Positions 17,828-26,540 of a DNA stretch of 64,000 bases are shown here, in pieces (position 1 is the first letter of the stretch; every line of letters begins with the position of its first letter). Made by a program: the position numbers and the translations under genes. Below the pieces are notes generated by a model. It did not search any database, was not told the DNA's origin, and worked only from the letters and a program-made list of their open reading frames with translations. This DNA is from an uncultured Christensenella sp. (GTDB lineage: Bacteria > Bacillota > Clostridia > Christensenellales > Pumilibacteraceae): the NCBI GenBank assembly GCA_949948895.1, contig CATLHE010000001.1, positions 372,001 through 436,000 of the forward strand, written 5' to 3'.

Positions 17828-19119
17828 AGCTTCGCCTCCTTTATCTTACGCTTGGCAAGTCTCACGGACTGAACGATGGGACGCTTTGCGGGACAACTGT
17901 ACGCACAGCAACCGCATTCTATGCAATTCATAGCTCCGTATTTTTTCGCGGACGCAAAGTCTCCGCGAAGCGCGTACGCGTCTATGTACATGGGCATCAA
18001 ATTCATTGGACAGGCTTTTGCGCACTTGGCGCAGTTTATGCACGGCTTGGGCTGTAAAACGTTGGCTTCGGCTCTACTCAGATAAAGTATCGCGCCCGTC
18101 GTCTTTGTCACAGAATAATCCTCGCCCTCTATAGCAAAGCCCATCATCGGACCGCCCGAAATTATCTTTACGCAGTCGTCGGTCGCGCCGCCGCAAAACG
18201 CATCGAGATCGGAGTATCTCGTTCCCGTGCGCACCCATAGATTTTTCGCTTCATGTATACCGCCGCCGCACACGGTAAGCGCGCGACGGTAAAGCGGCGT
18301 ATTGTTTTCCACCGCGTCGTATACGGAATACGCAGTATGCACGTTGCCGACCACGACTCCCACGTCCGACGGCAGACCGCCGACGGGTACTTTTCTGCCG
18401 GTAGTCGCAAAGATCATCTGCTTTTCGGCGCCTTGCGGGTACTTGCTTTTAAGCACCGATATCTCGCATTTGATACCGTGCTCCGCTTTTGCGCTTTCCA
18501 AAGCGCGGATCGCGTCCGGCTTATTGTCTTCCACTCCGATAATAAAGCCGTCCAAGCCCAAAACGCCCGCAAGTATCGCCGCGCCGCTAAGCACCTCAAA
18601 CGCGTGCTCGACAAGCAGTCTGTGGTCGCACGTGATATAGGGCTCACACTCGGCGGCGTTTATAATAAACGTGTCGACGGGCGCTTTGGGCGCATACTTG
18701 ACGTGCGTGGGAAACCCCGCACCGCCCATACCGACTATACCCGCTTCCGATATGCGTTTGAGTACGGACTCTTTGTCGCGGCTTTTAAGCGGCGGGAGCT
18801 TTTGCTCCTCGTACTTTCCGTCGTTTTCTATGACGATATGAACGGCGGAACCCGTAGGCGTCTTTCTTTTTTCCACTGCGACGACGCTTCCAGACACAGA
18901 AGAAAAAATATTGGACGACACCGCGCCGTCCGCCGCCGCTATCAAAGTTCCCGCCTTTACGCTGTCGCCTACGGCAACCGCAGGCGTCGCCGGCTTGCCT
19001 ATATGTTGCGAAACCGATATGTAAACGGTGTTCGGAGCGCAACACTCGACGAGCGGACTGTCCTCGGTTCGCTTATTGTGCGGAACTCGTATTCCCTTTT
19101 TAAATGTTTTTACCTGCAC
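17824..19119 (-). CDS. rnfC: Rnf complex subunit RnfC (NADH-binding)
   Basis: NAD- and FMN-binding subunit. The 431-residue protein has an N-terminal RnfC barrel (about 1-110), the Complex-I 51-kDa-like nucleotide site GIVGMGGAGFPTHVKYAP near 127-144, an SLBB region, and two [4Fe-4S] motifs, CINCAKCAKACP (about 366) and CIECGCCAYSCP (about 405). First gene of the operon. The start is GTG at 19119, with a GGGTACGG stretch upstream as a modest ribosome-binding site. Clostridial rnf operons usually run CDGEAB, exactly as here. Confidence 0.95.
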   Translation of the reverse strand: MQVKTFKKGIRVPHNKRTEDSPLVECCAPNTVYISVSQHIGKPATPAVAVGDSVKAGTLIAAADGAVSSNIFSSVSGSVVAVEKRKTPTGSAVHIVIENDGKYEEQKLPPLKSRDKESVLKRISEAGIVGMGGAGFPTHVKYAPKAPVDTFIINAAECEPYITCDHRLLVEHAFEVLSGAAILAGVLGLDGFIIGVEDNKPDAIRALESAKAEHGIKCEISVLKSKYPQGAEKQMIFATTGRKVPVGGLPSDVGVVVGNVHTAYSVYDAVENNTPLYRRALTVCGGGIHEAKNLWVRTGTRYSDLDAFCGGATDDCVKIISGGPMMGFAIEGEDYSVTKTTGAILYLSRAEANVLQPKPCINCAKCAKACPMNLMPMYIDAYALRGDFASAKKYGAMNCIECGCCAYSCPAKRPIVQSVRLAKRKIKEAKL

Positions 19120-19146
19120 GACCGTACCCGAAAATATATTATGAGT

Positions 19147-19175
19147 ACTTTATCATATTTTTGTCGAATTGTAAA
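19147..19175 (-). promoter_or_regulatory. rnf operon promoter
   Basis: Minus strand TTTACA, 17-base spacer, TAAAGT, predicted start near 19140, about 20 bases before the rnfC GTG. It lies between the TauE/SafE half gene and rnfC, so the six rnf genes can be transcribed independently. Confidence 0.6.
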
Positions 19176-19181
19176 GACTTT

Positions 19182-19601
19182 TTATAAATTCGTCGATTTT
19201 TGTTTTGTTTTGCCGTCGGTTTTTACTTGTTTAACTTTTGCGGATATGATCTTTGCCGCTTGAACAATGCCCAATACGATAAGGAACACGCCGAACGCCG
19301 CGCGAAGCGCGTACCCGCCTGCATACTTAGCCGCAAAGCTCCCCGCCACCGCGCCCAAAAGCGCGACAAAAGTTATGGGCAGAGCTTTCTTAAAACACAC
19401 GTATCCGTTTTTCTTGTGAATGACTATCGCAATTATCGACATAGGCACGAACGCGATAAGATTTATCGCTTGCGCCAAATGCTGTTCGAGCCCCGCGCAA
19501 AGCGTGAGCAGCGGTATCAAAAGCGTTCCGCCGCCCATACCCATGCCGCCTATTATGCCGCCCAAAGCGGACACTATGATTATTATGTGCTGTGCCGTCA
19601 T
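19182..19601 (-). CDS. TauE/SafE family permease, half-size protein (second of pair)
   Basis: A 139-residue membrane protein with four hydrophobic segments. It begins with the TauE/SafE repeat signature SALGGIIGGMGMGGGTLLIPLL, and full-size family members contain this repeat twice in about 250 residues. It overlaps the upstream half gene by four bases, so the two are probably co-translated and form a heterodimer equal to one full transporter. The family exports sulfite, sulfoacetate and other small organosulfur anions. The substrate here is unknown. A basic Lys/Thr-rich tail follows the last helix. Confidence 0.85.
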   Translation of the reverse strand: MTAQHIIIIVSALGGIIGGMGMGGGTLLIPLLTLCAGLEQHLAQAINLIAFVPMSIIAIVIHKKNGYVCFKKALPITFVALLGAVAGSFAAKYAGGYALRAAFGVFLIVLGIVQAAKIISAKVKQVKTDGKTKQKSTNL

Positions 19602-19960
19602 GCTATTACCAATTTTAACCCGACGGCTATCATCAGCGCCGCAAAAATAAGACTGACAGTCGTTCCGCCGAGCTTATCAAGCGCAAACGCGCCTATTATC
19701 CCGCCGAAAGCCACGCCTATCACCGCGCACAGCACGGCGTTGCCGTCGAAATACCCGTTGGAAATATAGATAGCCGCGCTCACGATACAAAGCGGCAGTA
19801 TAACCAAGAGCGCCGTCGCATGCGCGCGTTTTGCATCGAGCCCCGCAAGCTGTAAAAGCGGAACGCACAGCATGCCGCCGCCTCCGCCGAAAAACCCGGA
19901 GACTAAGCCCGTAAGCGCGCTCCCGCCGAGTACGATAGAAGTTCTCAATCCGTTTTTCAC
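19598..19960 (-). CDS. TauE/SafE family permease, half-size protein (first of pair)
   Basis: A 120-residue membrane protein with four helices and the repeat signature GLVSGFFGGGGGMLCVPLL, matching the other TauE/SafE half. The start is GTG at 19960. A TAAACT box lies six bases upstream without a good -35, and an AGAGAG stretch 14 bases upstream is a poor ribosome-binding site. It is followed by the second half with a four-base overlap. Split TauE/SafE pairs are found in Firmicutes, so this is not a broken gene. Confidence 0.85.
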   Translation of the reverse strand: MKNGLRTSIVLGGSALTGLVSGFFGGGGGMLCVPLLQLAGLDAKRAHATALLVILPLCIVSAAIYISNGYFDGNAVLCAVIGVAFGGIIGAFALDKLGGTTVSLIFAALMIAVGLKLVIA

Positions 19961-20107
19961 GTAAATAGTTTATCTCTCTTTTGCTTAAAATAAACAAGAT
20001 AATTCGCAATCGCGCGCAGAGAAAATAGCTCGCCCGGCGCAGTATCGGACGCCTCATAACAATGCGTTTAAAATTTTGTTTAAATACGGTTTGTGCCCCC
20101 AAAACGG

Positions 20108-20136
20108 TTGCAATTTAATCGCCCGTATTATATAAT
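20108..20136 (+). promoter_or_regulatory. Promoter of the 20213 surface protein
   Basis: TTGCAA, 17-base spacer, TATAAT. The predicted leader of about 70 bases contains a hairpin (CGGCAAATTTTGCCG, about 20158-20173) and a Shine-Dalgarno AAAGGTGG just before the ATG at 20213. Confidence 0.65.
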
Positions 20137-20212
20137 ATTAAATGATTGACCGAGACGCGGCAAATTTTGCCGCACGGAACAACAACGTTAAGTAATCACT
20201 CAAAGGTGGCTC

Positions 20213-23200
20213 ATGACAACTATCAAAAGAATTACGGAAAGGACGATCACTGCGGCGGTTATTATCGCGCTTATCGTCGCACTTTTGTTCGGAACATTGG
20301 CGGCTGTATTTACGGCGCGCGCCGACGACGAATTCATCGACACCAAAGAATTCGCTCGCGTTTCGCTCGACGTAAGCAACCCGCAGTTCTCCGAATCTTC
20401 GGGCAGCTATCCCGCCGCGCCCACTTCCTGGACGGGCGAAGGCAACGGCAACGTCATTCGCGGCGTTATAGACCTTACTCCCGATAAATATACGGGCGAC
20501 GACAGCGGCAACAAAGAATTCAAGCTCGACCGCTATCCCGAATACTCGACCGAAGACACTATCCCGGTCACGCCGTTCGGCAATAAGATCGGCGACGTAG
20601 AGACCGATAAAAAGACTTTGTTCTTAAACACGGTAGACGGCGCGGAAGCGGTTTACGCATACTCGTCCTCGTCTATGACTTTGGAAGCAAATTCTTTCTA
20701 CCATTTTTCGGCGTGGGTCAAGACCGGCGACTTTGCAGAAAACACGGGCGCTACGATCAAGATAGACGGGCTCGGCAAAGACTGCGCTTTCCGCAATATC
20801 GATACCGTTAAAAACCTCAAACGCGAAAACGGCATTCCCGTTTTGACAAAAGCCAATAACTACGGCTTTGTCGAGTATAGTTTTTATATCCGCACTTCGG
20901 CGTCGCTCAGTAAGTCCGTGACCATATCGCTCGGGCTCGGCGACTCTCTCGACGAGAACGACCCGTACCCCACCGTCATGCCGCGCGCGGCAAGCGGCTA
21001 TGCGTTCTTCGACACGGTTACCGCGGAGCGCATCTCTTCTTACGACTACGCCTTTATGACCGAAGGCTTCACCAAAACGGGCGACGGCGTATATTCGGGC
21101 AACAACGGCACAAGCCTCGCGCTCGATCTTTACGACACGTCTTTCCTGACGACCGACGACGGCGGCAATACCGTCGAGATCGGCACTTTCTCCAATATCG
21201 ATTCCGAAAGCCTTAACAACGGCAAGTATTGGAACGCCAACGCAAGCTACGACGATTCCGAAAATCCCGAGTACGCAGGCGCAGCTTCCGTAAGCATATA
21301 CAACTCCGCTACCCGCCTTGCAGAGTCCGATTTCGACGACGACTCCGTCAAGCTCACCAAAAACCCGTGGGCGCCGCTCGGAAGAGCCGAGTACGACGTT
21401 CGCAACAAAAACTTCGTAGGCGGCACTAACGGTAACATTCTCACTATTACTGCGATAAACGGAACTGCGGCGCGCGGCGTGGCTTCGCCCGACGTTGTAA
21501 TAAACCGTTACAAATACTATCGCTTCTCGGTATGGGTCAAGGGCGACGGCATTGTCGGCGGCTCGGGCATCTCGATAGGCGTTAAAGGCGAAAAGAACGA
21601 CACGGCGGCAAACAACTCCCTCGCCCAATGGTACAACAACCTCGACGGCGACTCAGCCGATACCGCTCACTACGGTTGGAAAGAACAAGTAATATATATC
21701 CAAGGCTCCAAGCTCTCCGACCTCACCGTTCATTTCGAGCTTTGGCTGGGCACGCCCTCGTCGCGTTCGTCCGGCGTTGCCATGTTCGACAACGTGACGT
21801 TTACCGAAGTTTCTTACTCCGACTTCACCGCGATGTCGGCAGCAGACGGCGGCAACGTCCTCTCGCTTGACGGCGAAGCGACGGATACGGGCATAGCCAA
21901 CGGCACGTTTGAATCAATAGGCGATTACGACGAGTTTGCCTATCCCCTTCCCGCGGCGGAATGGTCGTACAAAACGGCGGAAAGCGTAATGACGACCGGA
22001 TTTTCATCCGCACCCGTCAAAGTCCCGTCGCGCGCGGCACACGGTATAATCCCCACCGACGACAAGACTTTCAATATGCTTCGTCAAAACGGCGACATAC
22101 CCGCTATCGTCAGAAATCCCGTAACGTTCGACAGCACAGTCAACAATGCGCTCATACTCGCATCCGACGAAAAAACGGCGTTCTGCTATCAATCGGCGGC
22201 GATAACGGCGGCGGTCGATAAAGCGTACAAACTGACGGTCGACATGGCGGTCAGCGGCGTTTCTCAGGACGGTTACGGCGCGTCGCTAGTGCTCAAGACT
22301 TCTTCGGGCAACATTGTAGCTACGATCGAAGGCATACGCGACACGCGCAACGCATTTAAGACCTATACTTTCTATATCGCCGCGCCGCTCAATCAGCAAA
22401 CGCTCAACGTGGAAATATGGCTCGGGCTTAACGACCGCGTCAACAACACGCACAAGCTTTCAGACGGTTGCGTATACGTAAAGCGCGTCGCGCTCAACGA
22501 ATGGACGGCAGCGGAAAGCACGACGGTCGAAGCGGAATACGAAAACCTGCTCAACGACTACCGCGAAGCCTTAGCCGACGAGAACAGACTGCGCGCGCTT
22601 GACTACGCCATGATCTCGTTCAGCTCGCCTTCCTTCGACTACTACGACGCGTATTCGTACAATCTCGGTATCGCACACGGCACGCCTTATAATTGGTCGT
22701 TCGGTTCGGCAAAGACCGACGGAGTCAAAAATGGGCTTATCGACCTCGGCAACGTAAAAGAACTGCCGTATAAGGATTTTGATAAAAAAGACCAAACGGG
22801 CACTATGCTGTATATGTACAATACCGAACCCAACCGTTCGACATACACTTACGGCAATGAGATCTCGCTTGTCTCCAACACCTATTACCGTCTCGACGTT
22901 ACGGTAAAGGTACGCGTGAGCGAAGACATCCGCAAAGGCAAAGACAAAGTCGGCGCCAATATCAAACTCACGGGCACGGCGGAAGAATCGTTCACCAATA
23001 TCAAAGATACCACTACCCTCGTCGATTCCAAAAATGAAGAAAGCCGTGATTATGAATCGTTTAAGACTTATACGTTCTATATCGCGTCGGGCGACAACGG
23101 CGGCGACATTGGGCTTGAGATATCACTCGGCGACGACGACAACTATGTAAGCGGCGTGCTTGTCGTATCCGACGTTACGCTCACTTCCATCAACAATTCG

Positions 23201-23674
23201 ACGTACGACAGCGCGAAAAAGAATCTCGACTCCAAATACGAAATAGCGGTATCGCTTTCTGACGCAAATTCGGGCAACGGCGACGACAATAGCGAACCGC
23301 AAAAACCCGAGATCGCTTGGTGGATTATCCCCACCGTCATATTCAGCGTATGCTTGCTTGCAGCCATTGTCCTTATTATAGTAATGCGCATACGCGACCG
23401 CGTCAAAAAGAAAAAGACTACCGTCTACTCCACCGAGTACGACAGAAACGCCGCGCTCGACGAGCTCGATAAGCTCGCGGCAAACAACGACGAAAACGCC
23501 GACGGTAAGACCGACGTACCGTACGCCGACGTTGACGATGCGCACACGACTGCGGAAGAAAAAGAAGAAACGACGAGCGAAGAAGCCGAAACTGATAACA
23601 CGGCGGAAGCTGACGCATCCGAAGTCAAAACAACCGAACAAAAGCCCGCTTCGGACGACGAGCTCGACGACTGA
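20213..23674 (+). CDS. Large cell-surface protein with repeated carbohydrate-binding-like modules
   Basis: Unknown role at the cell surface. The 1,153-residue protein has an N-terminal signal or anchor helix (about 12-35, ending TARA). It then has four similar blocks (roughly 40-280, 285-545, 555-775, 800-1020). Each contains the pattern SFYHFSAWVKT, KYYRFSVWVKG, KAYKLTVDMAV or TYYRLDVTVKV, followed by YTFYIA- or IYIQ-type strands. This resembles galactose-binding/CBM4_9-like beta-sandwich modules. A C-terminal membrane helix (WWIIPTVIFSVCLLAAIVLIIVM) precedes a basic stop-transfer and an acidic cytoplasmic tail of about 85 residues, very rich in Asp/Glu/Thr. It is a monocistronic gene between its own promoter and a terminator. 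No catalytic domain was recognised. Confidence 0.8.
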   Translation: MTTIKRITERTITAAVIIALIVALLFGTLAAVFTARADDEFIDTKEFARVSLDVSNPQFSESSGSYPAAPTSWTGEGNGNVIRGVIDLTPDKYTGDDSGNKEFKLDRYPEYSTEDTIPVTPFGNKIGDVETDKKTLFLNTVDGAEAVYAYSSSSMTLEANSFYHFSAWVKTGDFAENTGATIKIDGLGKDCAFRNIDTVKNLKRENGIPVLTKANNYGFVEYSFYIRTSASLSKSVTISLGLGDSLDENDPYPTVMPRAASGYAFFDTVTAERISSYDYAFMTEGFTKTGDGVYSGNNGTSLALDLYDTSFLTTDDGGNTVEIGTFSNIDSESLNNGKYWNANASYDDSENPEYAGAASVSIYNSATRLAESDFDDDSVKLTKNPWAPLGRAEYDVRNKNFVGGTNGNILTITAINGTAARGVASPDVVINRYKYYRFSVWVKGDGIVGGSGISIGVKGEKNDTAANNSLAQWYNNLDGDSADTAHYGWKEQVIYIQGSKLSDLTVHFELWLGTPSSRSSGVAMFDNVTFTEVSYSDFTAMSAADGGNVLSLDGEATDTGIANGTFESIGDYDEFAYPLPAAEWSYKTAESVMTTGFSSAPVKVPSRAAHGIIPTDDKTFNMLRQNGDIPAIVRNPVTFDSTVNNALILASDEKTAFCYQSAAITAAVDKAYKLTVDMAVSGVSQDGYGASLVLKTSSGNIVATIEGIRDTRNAFKTYTFYIAAPLNQQTLNVEIWLGLNDRVNNTHKLSDGCVYVKRVALNEWTAAESTTVEAEYENLLNDYREALADENRLRALDYAMISFSSPSFDYYDAYSYNLGIAHGTPYNWSFGSAKTDGVKNGLIDLGNVKELPYKDFDKKDQTGTMLYMYNTEPNRSTYTYGNEISLVSNTYYRLDVTVKVRVSEDIRKGKDKVGANIKLTGTAEESFTNIKDTTTLVDSKNEESRDYESFKTYTFYIASGDNGGDIGLEISLGDDDNYVSGVLVVSDVTLTSINNSTYDSAKKNLDSKYEIAVSLSDANSGNGDDNSEPQKPEIAWWIIPTVIFSVCLLAAIVLIIVMRIRDRVKKKKTTVYSTEYDRNAALDELDKLAANNDENADGKTDVPYADVDDAHTTAEEKEETTSEEAETDNTAEADASEVKTTEQKPASDDELDD

Positions 23675-23728
23675 TAATTCCCATTCGTCATTAAGAGTCT
23701 GTTACAAAAGAGATAACACCCAAAAGCG

Positions 23729-23767
23729 AAAAGAGCGAAGAATTTAAACAATCTTCGCTCTTTTTTT
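23729..23767. terminator. Bidirectional terminator
   Basis: GAGCGAAGA and TCTTCGCTC arms (9 bp), flanked by AAAA on the left and a run of seven T on the right. It ends the 20213 gene and could also stop the minus-strand 23808 gene. Confidence 0.9.
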
Positions 23768-23807
23768 GTTGCTTATATTCGGGCTCCGAAACAAATGTGT
23801 AGTTTAT

Positions 23808-24164
23808 CTATTTGTTAAAGAACTCACCGCTTCTCAAATCATTTTCACCAAAAAAGGTATGTGATAAATACTTTTTACTATAAAGGCGTCTATGACTAAA
23901 TTTAAAAATATCAGCATCTTCTTTAATTCCGATACCCATTCTATTTATGTAAAATACATAGCCTTTTTTAGTGCTTGTCAAATAAAAGAAGTATGACGCT
24001 TCTTCTACAGCGGAAATGTTACTCAAAGAATAATCAAAGCTATATAGTTTAATTTTTCCTTGGGACTCGCTTTCTTTCAAAATTACTAAAATTTCTCTAA
24101 AATCCAAAACCATTCCGCACTCGTGATTGGCAATTAAATTTTGTAAATATGTTTCTATATCCAT
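23808..24164 (-). CDS. Hypothetical 118-residue protein, AT-rich orphan
   Basis: Not recognised. The protein is acidic at the start (MDIETYLQNLIANHECG) and looks globular with mixed helix and strand: LVILKESESQGKIKLYSFDY, SYFFYLTSTKKGYVFYINRMG. It has no membrane segment or signal peptide. The start ATG at 24164 has GGTGAC six bases upstream. Its DNA is clearly richer in A/T and uses different codons (many AAA, TTT, ATT) from all neighbours, which suggests recent acquisition. It sits alone between a terminator and the end of the fabG-like gene. A single-domain immunity-like or small phage-type protein is possible, but nothing in the sequence proves it. Confidence 0.6.
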   Translation of the reverse strand: MDIETYLQNLIANHECGMVLDFREILVILKESESQGKIKLYSFDYSLSNISAVEEASYFFYLTSTKKGYVFYINRMGIGIKEDADIFKFSHRRLYSKKYLSHTFFGENDLRSGEFFNK

Positions 24165-24207
24165 AAATTGTCACCATAAACATACTGTTTAAAATCAATA
24201 TATACGA

Positions 24208-24933
24208 TCAGTAGCCGCCGTCTACGTGAAGCAACGCGCCGTTGATAAACGACGACTTTTCTTCCGCCAAGAACAACGCGGCATGACTTACGTCCTCGGG
24301 CGTGCCTATCCTGCCAACGGGCGTATTATCGACAATACGTATAAGCGCGTCGGGATGCACGGGATCGTTCATTTCCGTCGCGATAAGCCCTGCCACGATA
24401 GCGTTTACCGTCACATACGCGCCGACCTCGCGCGACAGCGCCTTTGTAAGCCCGTTTACGCCCGCCTTTGCCGCGCTGTACGCCGTTTCGGTACTCGACC
24501 CGCGCTCTGCCCAGAACGAGCTGATATTGATTATGCGCCCGAACCCGCGCGATATCATAGTCGGCAAGAACGCCTTTGTAACGAGCCACACACCCTTCAG
24601 ATCCACGCCTATCACGCGGTCAAAATCTGCTTCGCTGTCGCGTTGCATTAGCCCGATATGCGCTATGCCCGCATTATTGATAAGCGTATCGACACTGCCG
24701 AACGCCACCGCGTCCGCCATTCTCTTGACCGCTTCGGCGTCGGAAACGTCGGCTTGTATAGCCTGACACGCTATCTCGCGCGCATTGAGCTCGTTCACAA
24801 GCTCCATTGCGGCTTTTTCCGACTTGTTATAATTGATAATAACGTTATAACCGGCGTTACCGAAATCGACCGCCATTTGCCTGCCGATCCCGCGCGCGCC
24901 GCCCGTTATAAGAACAGTCCTCTTTCCTTCCAT
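24208..24933 (-). CDS. Short-chain dehydrogenase/reductase, FabG-like
   Basis: Classical SDR of 241 residues. Cofactor motif TGGARGIGRQMA, NNAG at about 87, catalytic Ser in INISSF and YSAAK as the catalytic Tyr/Lys pair; the C-terminus ends INGALLHVDGGY as in 3-oxoacyl-ACP reductases. The absence of an acidic residue after the second strand (INYNKSEKAA) suggests NADPH. The frame is open to 24999, but the ATG at 24933 has AGAGGATA upstream and starts at the domain. Last gene of the nth-to-SDR operon, 34 bases after murF. No other fatty-acid genes are nearby, so its substrate is open. Confidence 0.85.
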   Translation of the reverse strand: MEGKRTVLITGGARGIGRQMAVDFGNAGYNVIINYNKSEKAAMELVNELNAREIACQAIQADVSDAEAVKRMADAVAFGSVDTLINNAGIAHIGLMQRDSEADFDRVIGVDLKGVWLVTKAFLPTMISRGFGRIINISSFWAERGSSTETAYSAAKAGVNGLTKALSREVGAYVTVNAIVAGLIATEMNDPVHPDALIRIVDNTPVGRIGTPEDVSHAALFLAEEKSSFINGALLHVDGGY

Positions 24934-24967
24934 CGTATCCTCTTTTGCGGCAACCGAGACTGCCTTA

Positions 24968-26539
24968 CTATTTGATATTATCGGGGAGATCGTTTTCAAA
25001 AAGCACGACCTTATCGCCCGTTATCGTATCAAGCGCGGCAACGGCTTCGTCGCGCGACGGAAAGCACCGTACAGCCTCCTCGCTCATACCGCCGTCGATA
25101 GCGCCCTTTTTAATATCCGCCGCACGCGATCCCACCAAAAACGCATGATCGCACGCCTCTGCGATATTACTTCCCAACTCGATATTGCTCTGCTTTTCGA
25201 CTGCGCCGAGCTCGACAAACCCCGGCGTTATGATTATTCTAGTCGCGTCAAACCGCTTGATAACGTCCAAAGCGTTAGCCGCGCCGACGGGATTGGAGTT
25301 GTAGGCGTCGTCTATTACCGTCACCGCTCCGCGCGAAAGAAGCTCCAGCCTGTGCGCCACGGGCTGTGCTGCGGCAAGGCTTTTGACTATAGTCTCGGGC
25401 TTAACGCCTAATCTCAACGCGACCGCCGCGCACACGCAGGCCAGCTCGGCTATATGCGCGCCGAGAAGCCGCGTTGTGACCGCATACTCGCCGCCGTCCA
25501 TAACGAGCGTAAAGCCTGTACCGTCGCCGTCGATCTTAAGGTCTTTATACGACACGCGCGACGATTCGCCCGTTATTACCTTTTCGCAACTGCACTGTCT
25601 CTCGCCGAGCGCACGGCAATCCTCGTCATAGCCGTTTAACGCCAAGAACCCGTCAGACGGCAAGCTCTCCGCGAGCTCGTACTTTGTATCGGCTACATTA
25701 GCGCGCGTTTTAAGCGTTGCAAGATGCATATCGCCTATAGCCGTGATAATGCCGATATCGGGTCCGACTATGCCGCAAAGCTCTTTGATATCGCCTTTAT
25801 ACCGCGCGCCCATTTCGGCAATGAATATCTTCTCGTCCGTCAGCTTGTCGTTTAGCGTCTTGCATACGCCCATGGGCGTGTTATAGCTCTCGGGCGTAGC
25901 GAGCACCGAATGATCCTCGCTAAGCATATCCAAAAGCAGGTTTTTGGCGGTGGTCTTGCCGTAACTGCCCGTTATGCCTATCACCGTGGGCTTGACTTCG
26001 GAAAGCTTCGCTTTGGCGCGCTTGACGAATTTGCGGTTATTTAACCGCTCGACGGGATAGTTGACGGCGTTTGCGACAAGCACGACAAACGGCGCGAACA
26101 ACGCGAGCGCGGCGACCAAGCTTTGACAGTATACGTTGGCATAACTCGCCCAAGCGACGCCCGCCGCAAGTACGAGCATAATAATCGTATCGGTCAATAT
26201 AAGCCGTATCACGCGCGGCGTGAACTTAACGCCCTTTCCGCCGTGCCTGACCGACGTTATTATAAACACCGTGCATAGGATAATATAAAGCGCGACGGCG
26301 CAGTATCTCGCGTATTCGTAAGCCGAAAAGCACCCGAGGTATACCGCCAACGCTATGAGCGAAAACACGCACAGCGCGATATATCTTATAAGAGTATCGC
26401 GGTTTGTAGCTTTCCACCAAGCAACAACGCCTGCGGCTTTATAACCCGAAAGCTGCAGGATCTTGATTATCGGCAGTCCCGCCGCGCTCGATAAAAGCGC
26501 GGACACGGCTAATAAGCATACTGAAATATAAAAATCCAT
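24968..26539 (-). CDS. murF: MurF-like Mur ligase with N-terminal membrane region
   Basis: Peptidoglycan precursor ligase that adds D-Ala-D-Ala to UDP-MurNAc-tripeptide. Residues 1-175 contain about five hydrophobic segments, absent from ordinary MurF. The ligase part follows: ATP loop ITGSYGKTTAKNLL (about 190), ESYNTPMGVCKTLND (MurF-specific), EMGARYKGDIKELC, and DDAYNSNPVGAANAL. Total length 523. Membrane-fused MurF-like proteins are seen in Clostridia, but a related Mur ligase with another acceptor cannot be excluded. It follows the hydrolase gene by one base (stop TAA, then ATG). Confidence 0.85.
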   Translation of the reverse strand: MDFYISVCLLAVSALLSSAAGLPIIKILQLSGYKAAGVVAWWKATNRDTLIRYIALCVFSLIALAVYLGCFSAYEYARYCAVALYIILCTVFIITSVRHGGKGVKFTPRVIRLILTDTIIMLVLAAGVAWASYANVYCQSLVAALALFAPFVVLVANAVNYPVERLNNRKFVKRAKAKLSEVKPTVIGITGSYGKTTAKNLLLDMLSEDHSVLATPESYNTPMGVCKTLNDKLTDEKIFIAEMGARYKGDIKELCGIVGPDIGIITAIGDMHLATLKTRANVADTKYELAESLPSDGFLALNGYDEDCRALGERQCSCEKVITGESSRVSYKDLKIDGDGTGFTLVMDGGEYAVTTRLLGAHIAELACVCAAVALRLGVKPETIVKSLAAAQPVAHRLELLSRGAVTVIDDAYNSNPVGAANALDVIKRFDATRIIITPGFVELGAVEKQSNIELGSNIAEACDHAFLVGSRAADIKKGAIDGGMSEEAVRCFPSRDEAVAALDTITGDKVVLFENDLPDNIK

Positions 26540-26540
26540 T

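Noticed and set aside
18253..19263. A 336-codon open frame on plus opposite rnfC
   Set aside because: Antisense to rnfC; Arg/His/Tyr-rich, no known motif.
19182..19960. A broken TauE/SafE transporter gene
   Set aside because: Both halves have their own start and the repeat signature and overlap by four bases, so a two-gene half-transporter is more likely than a frameshift.
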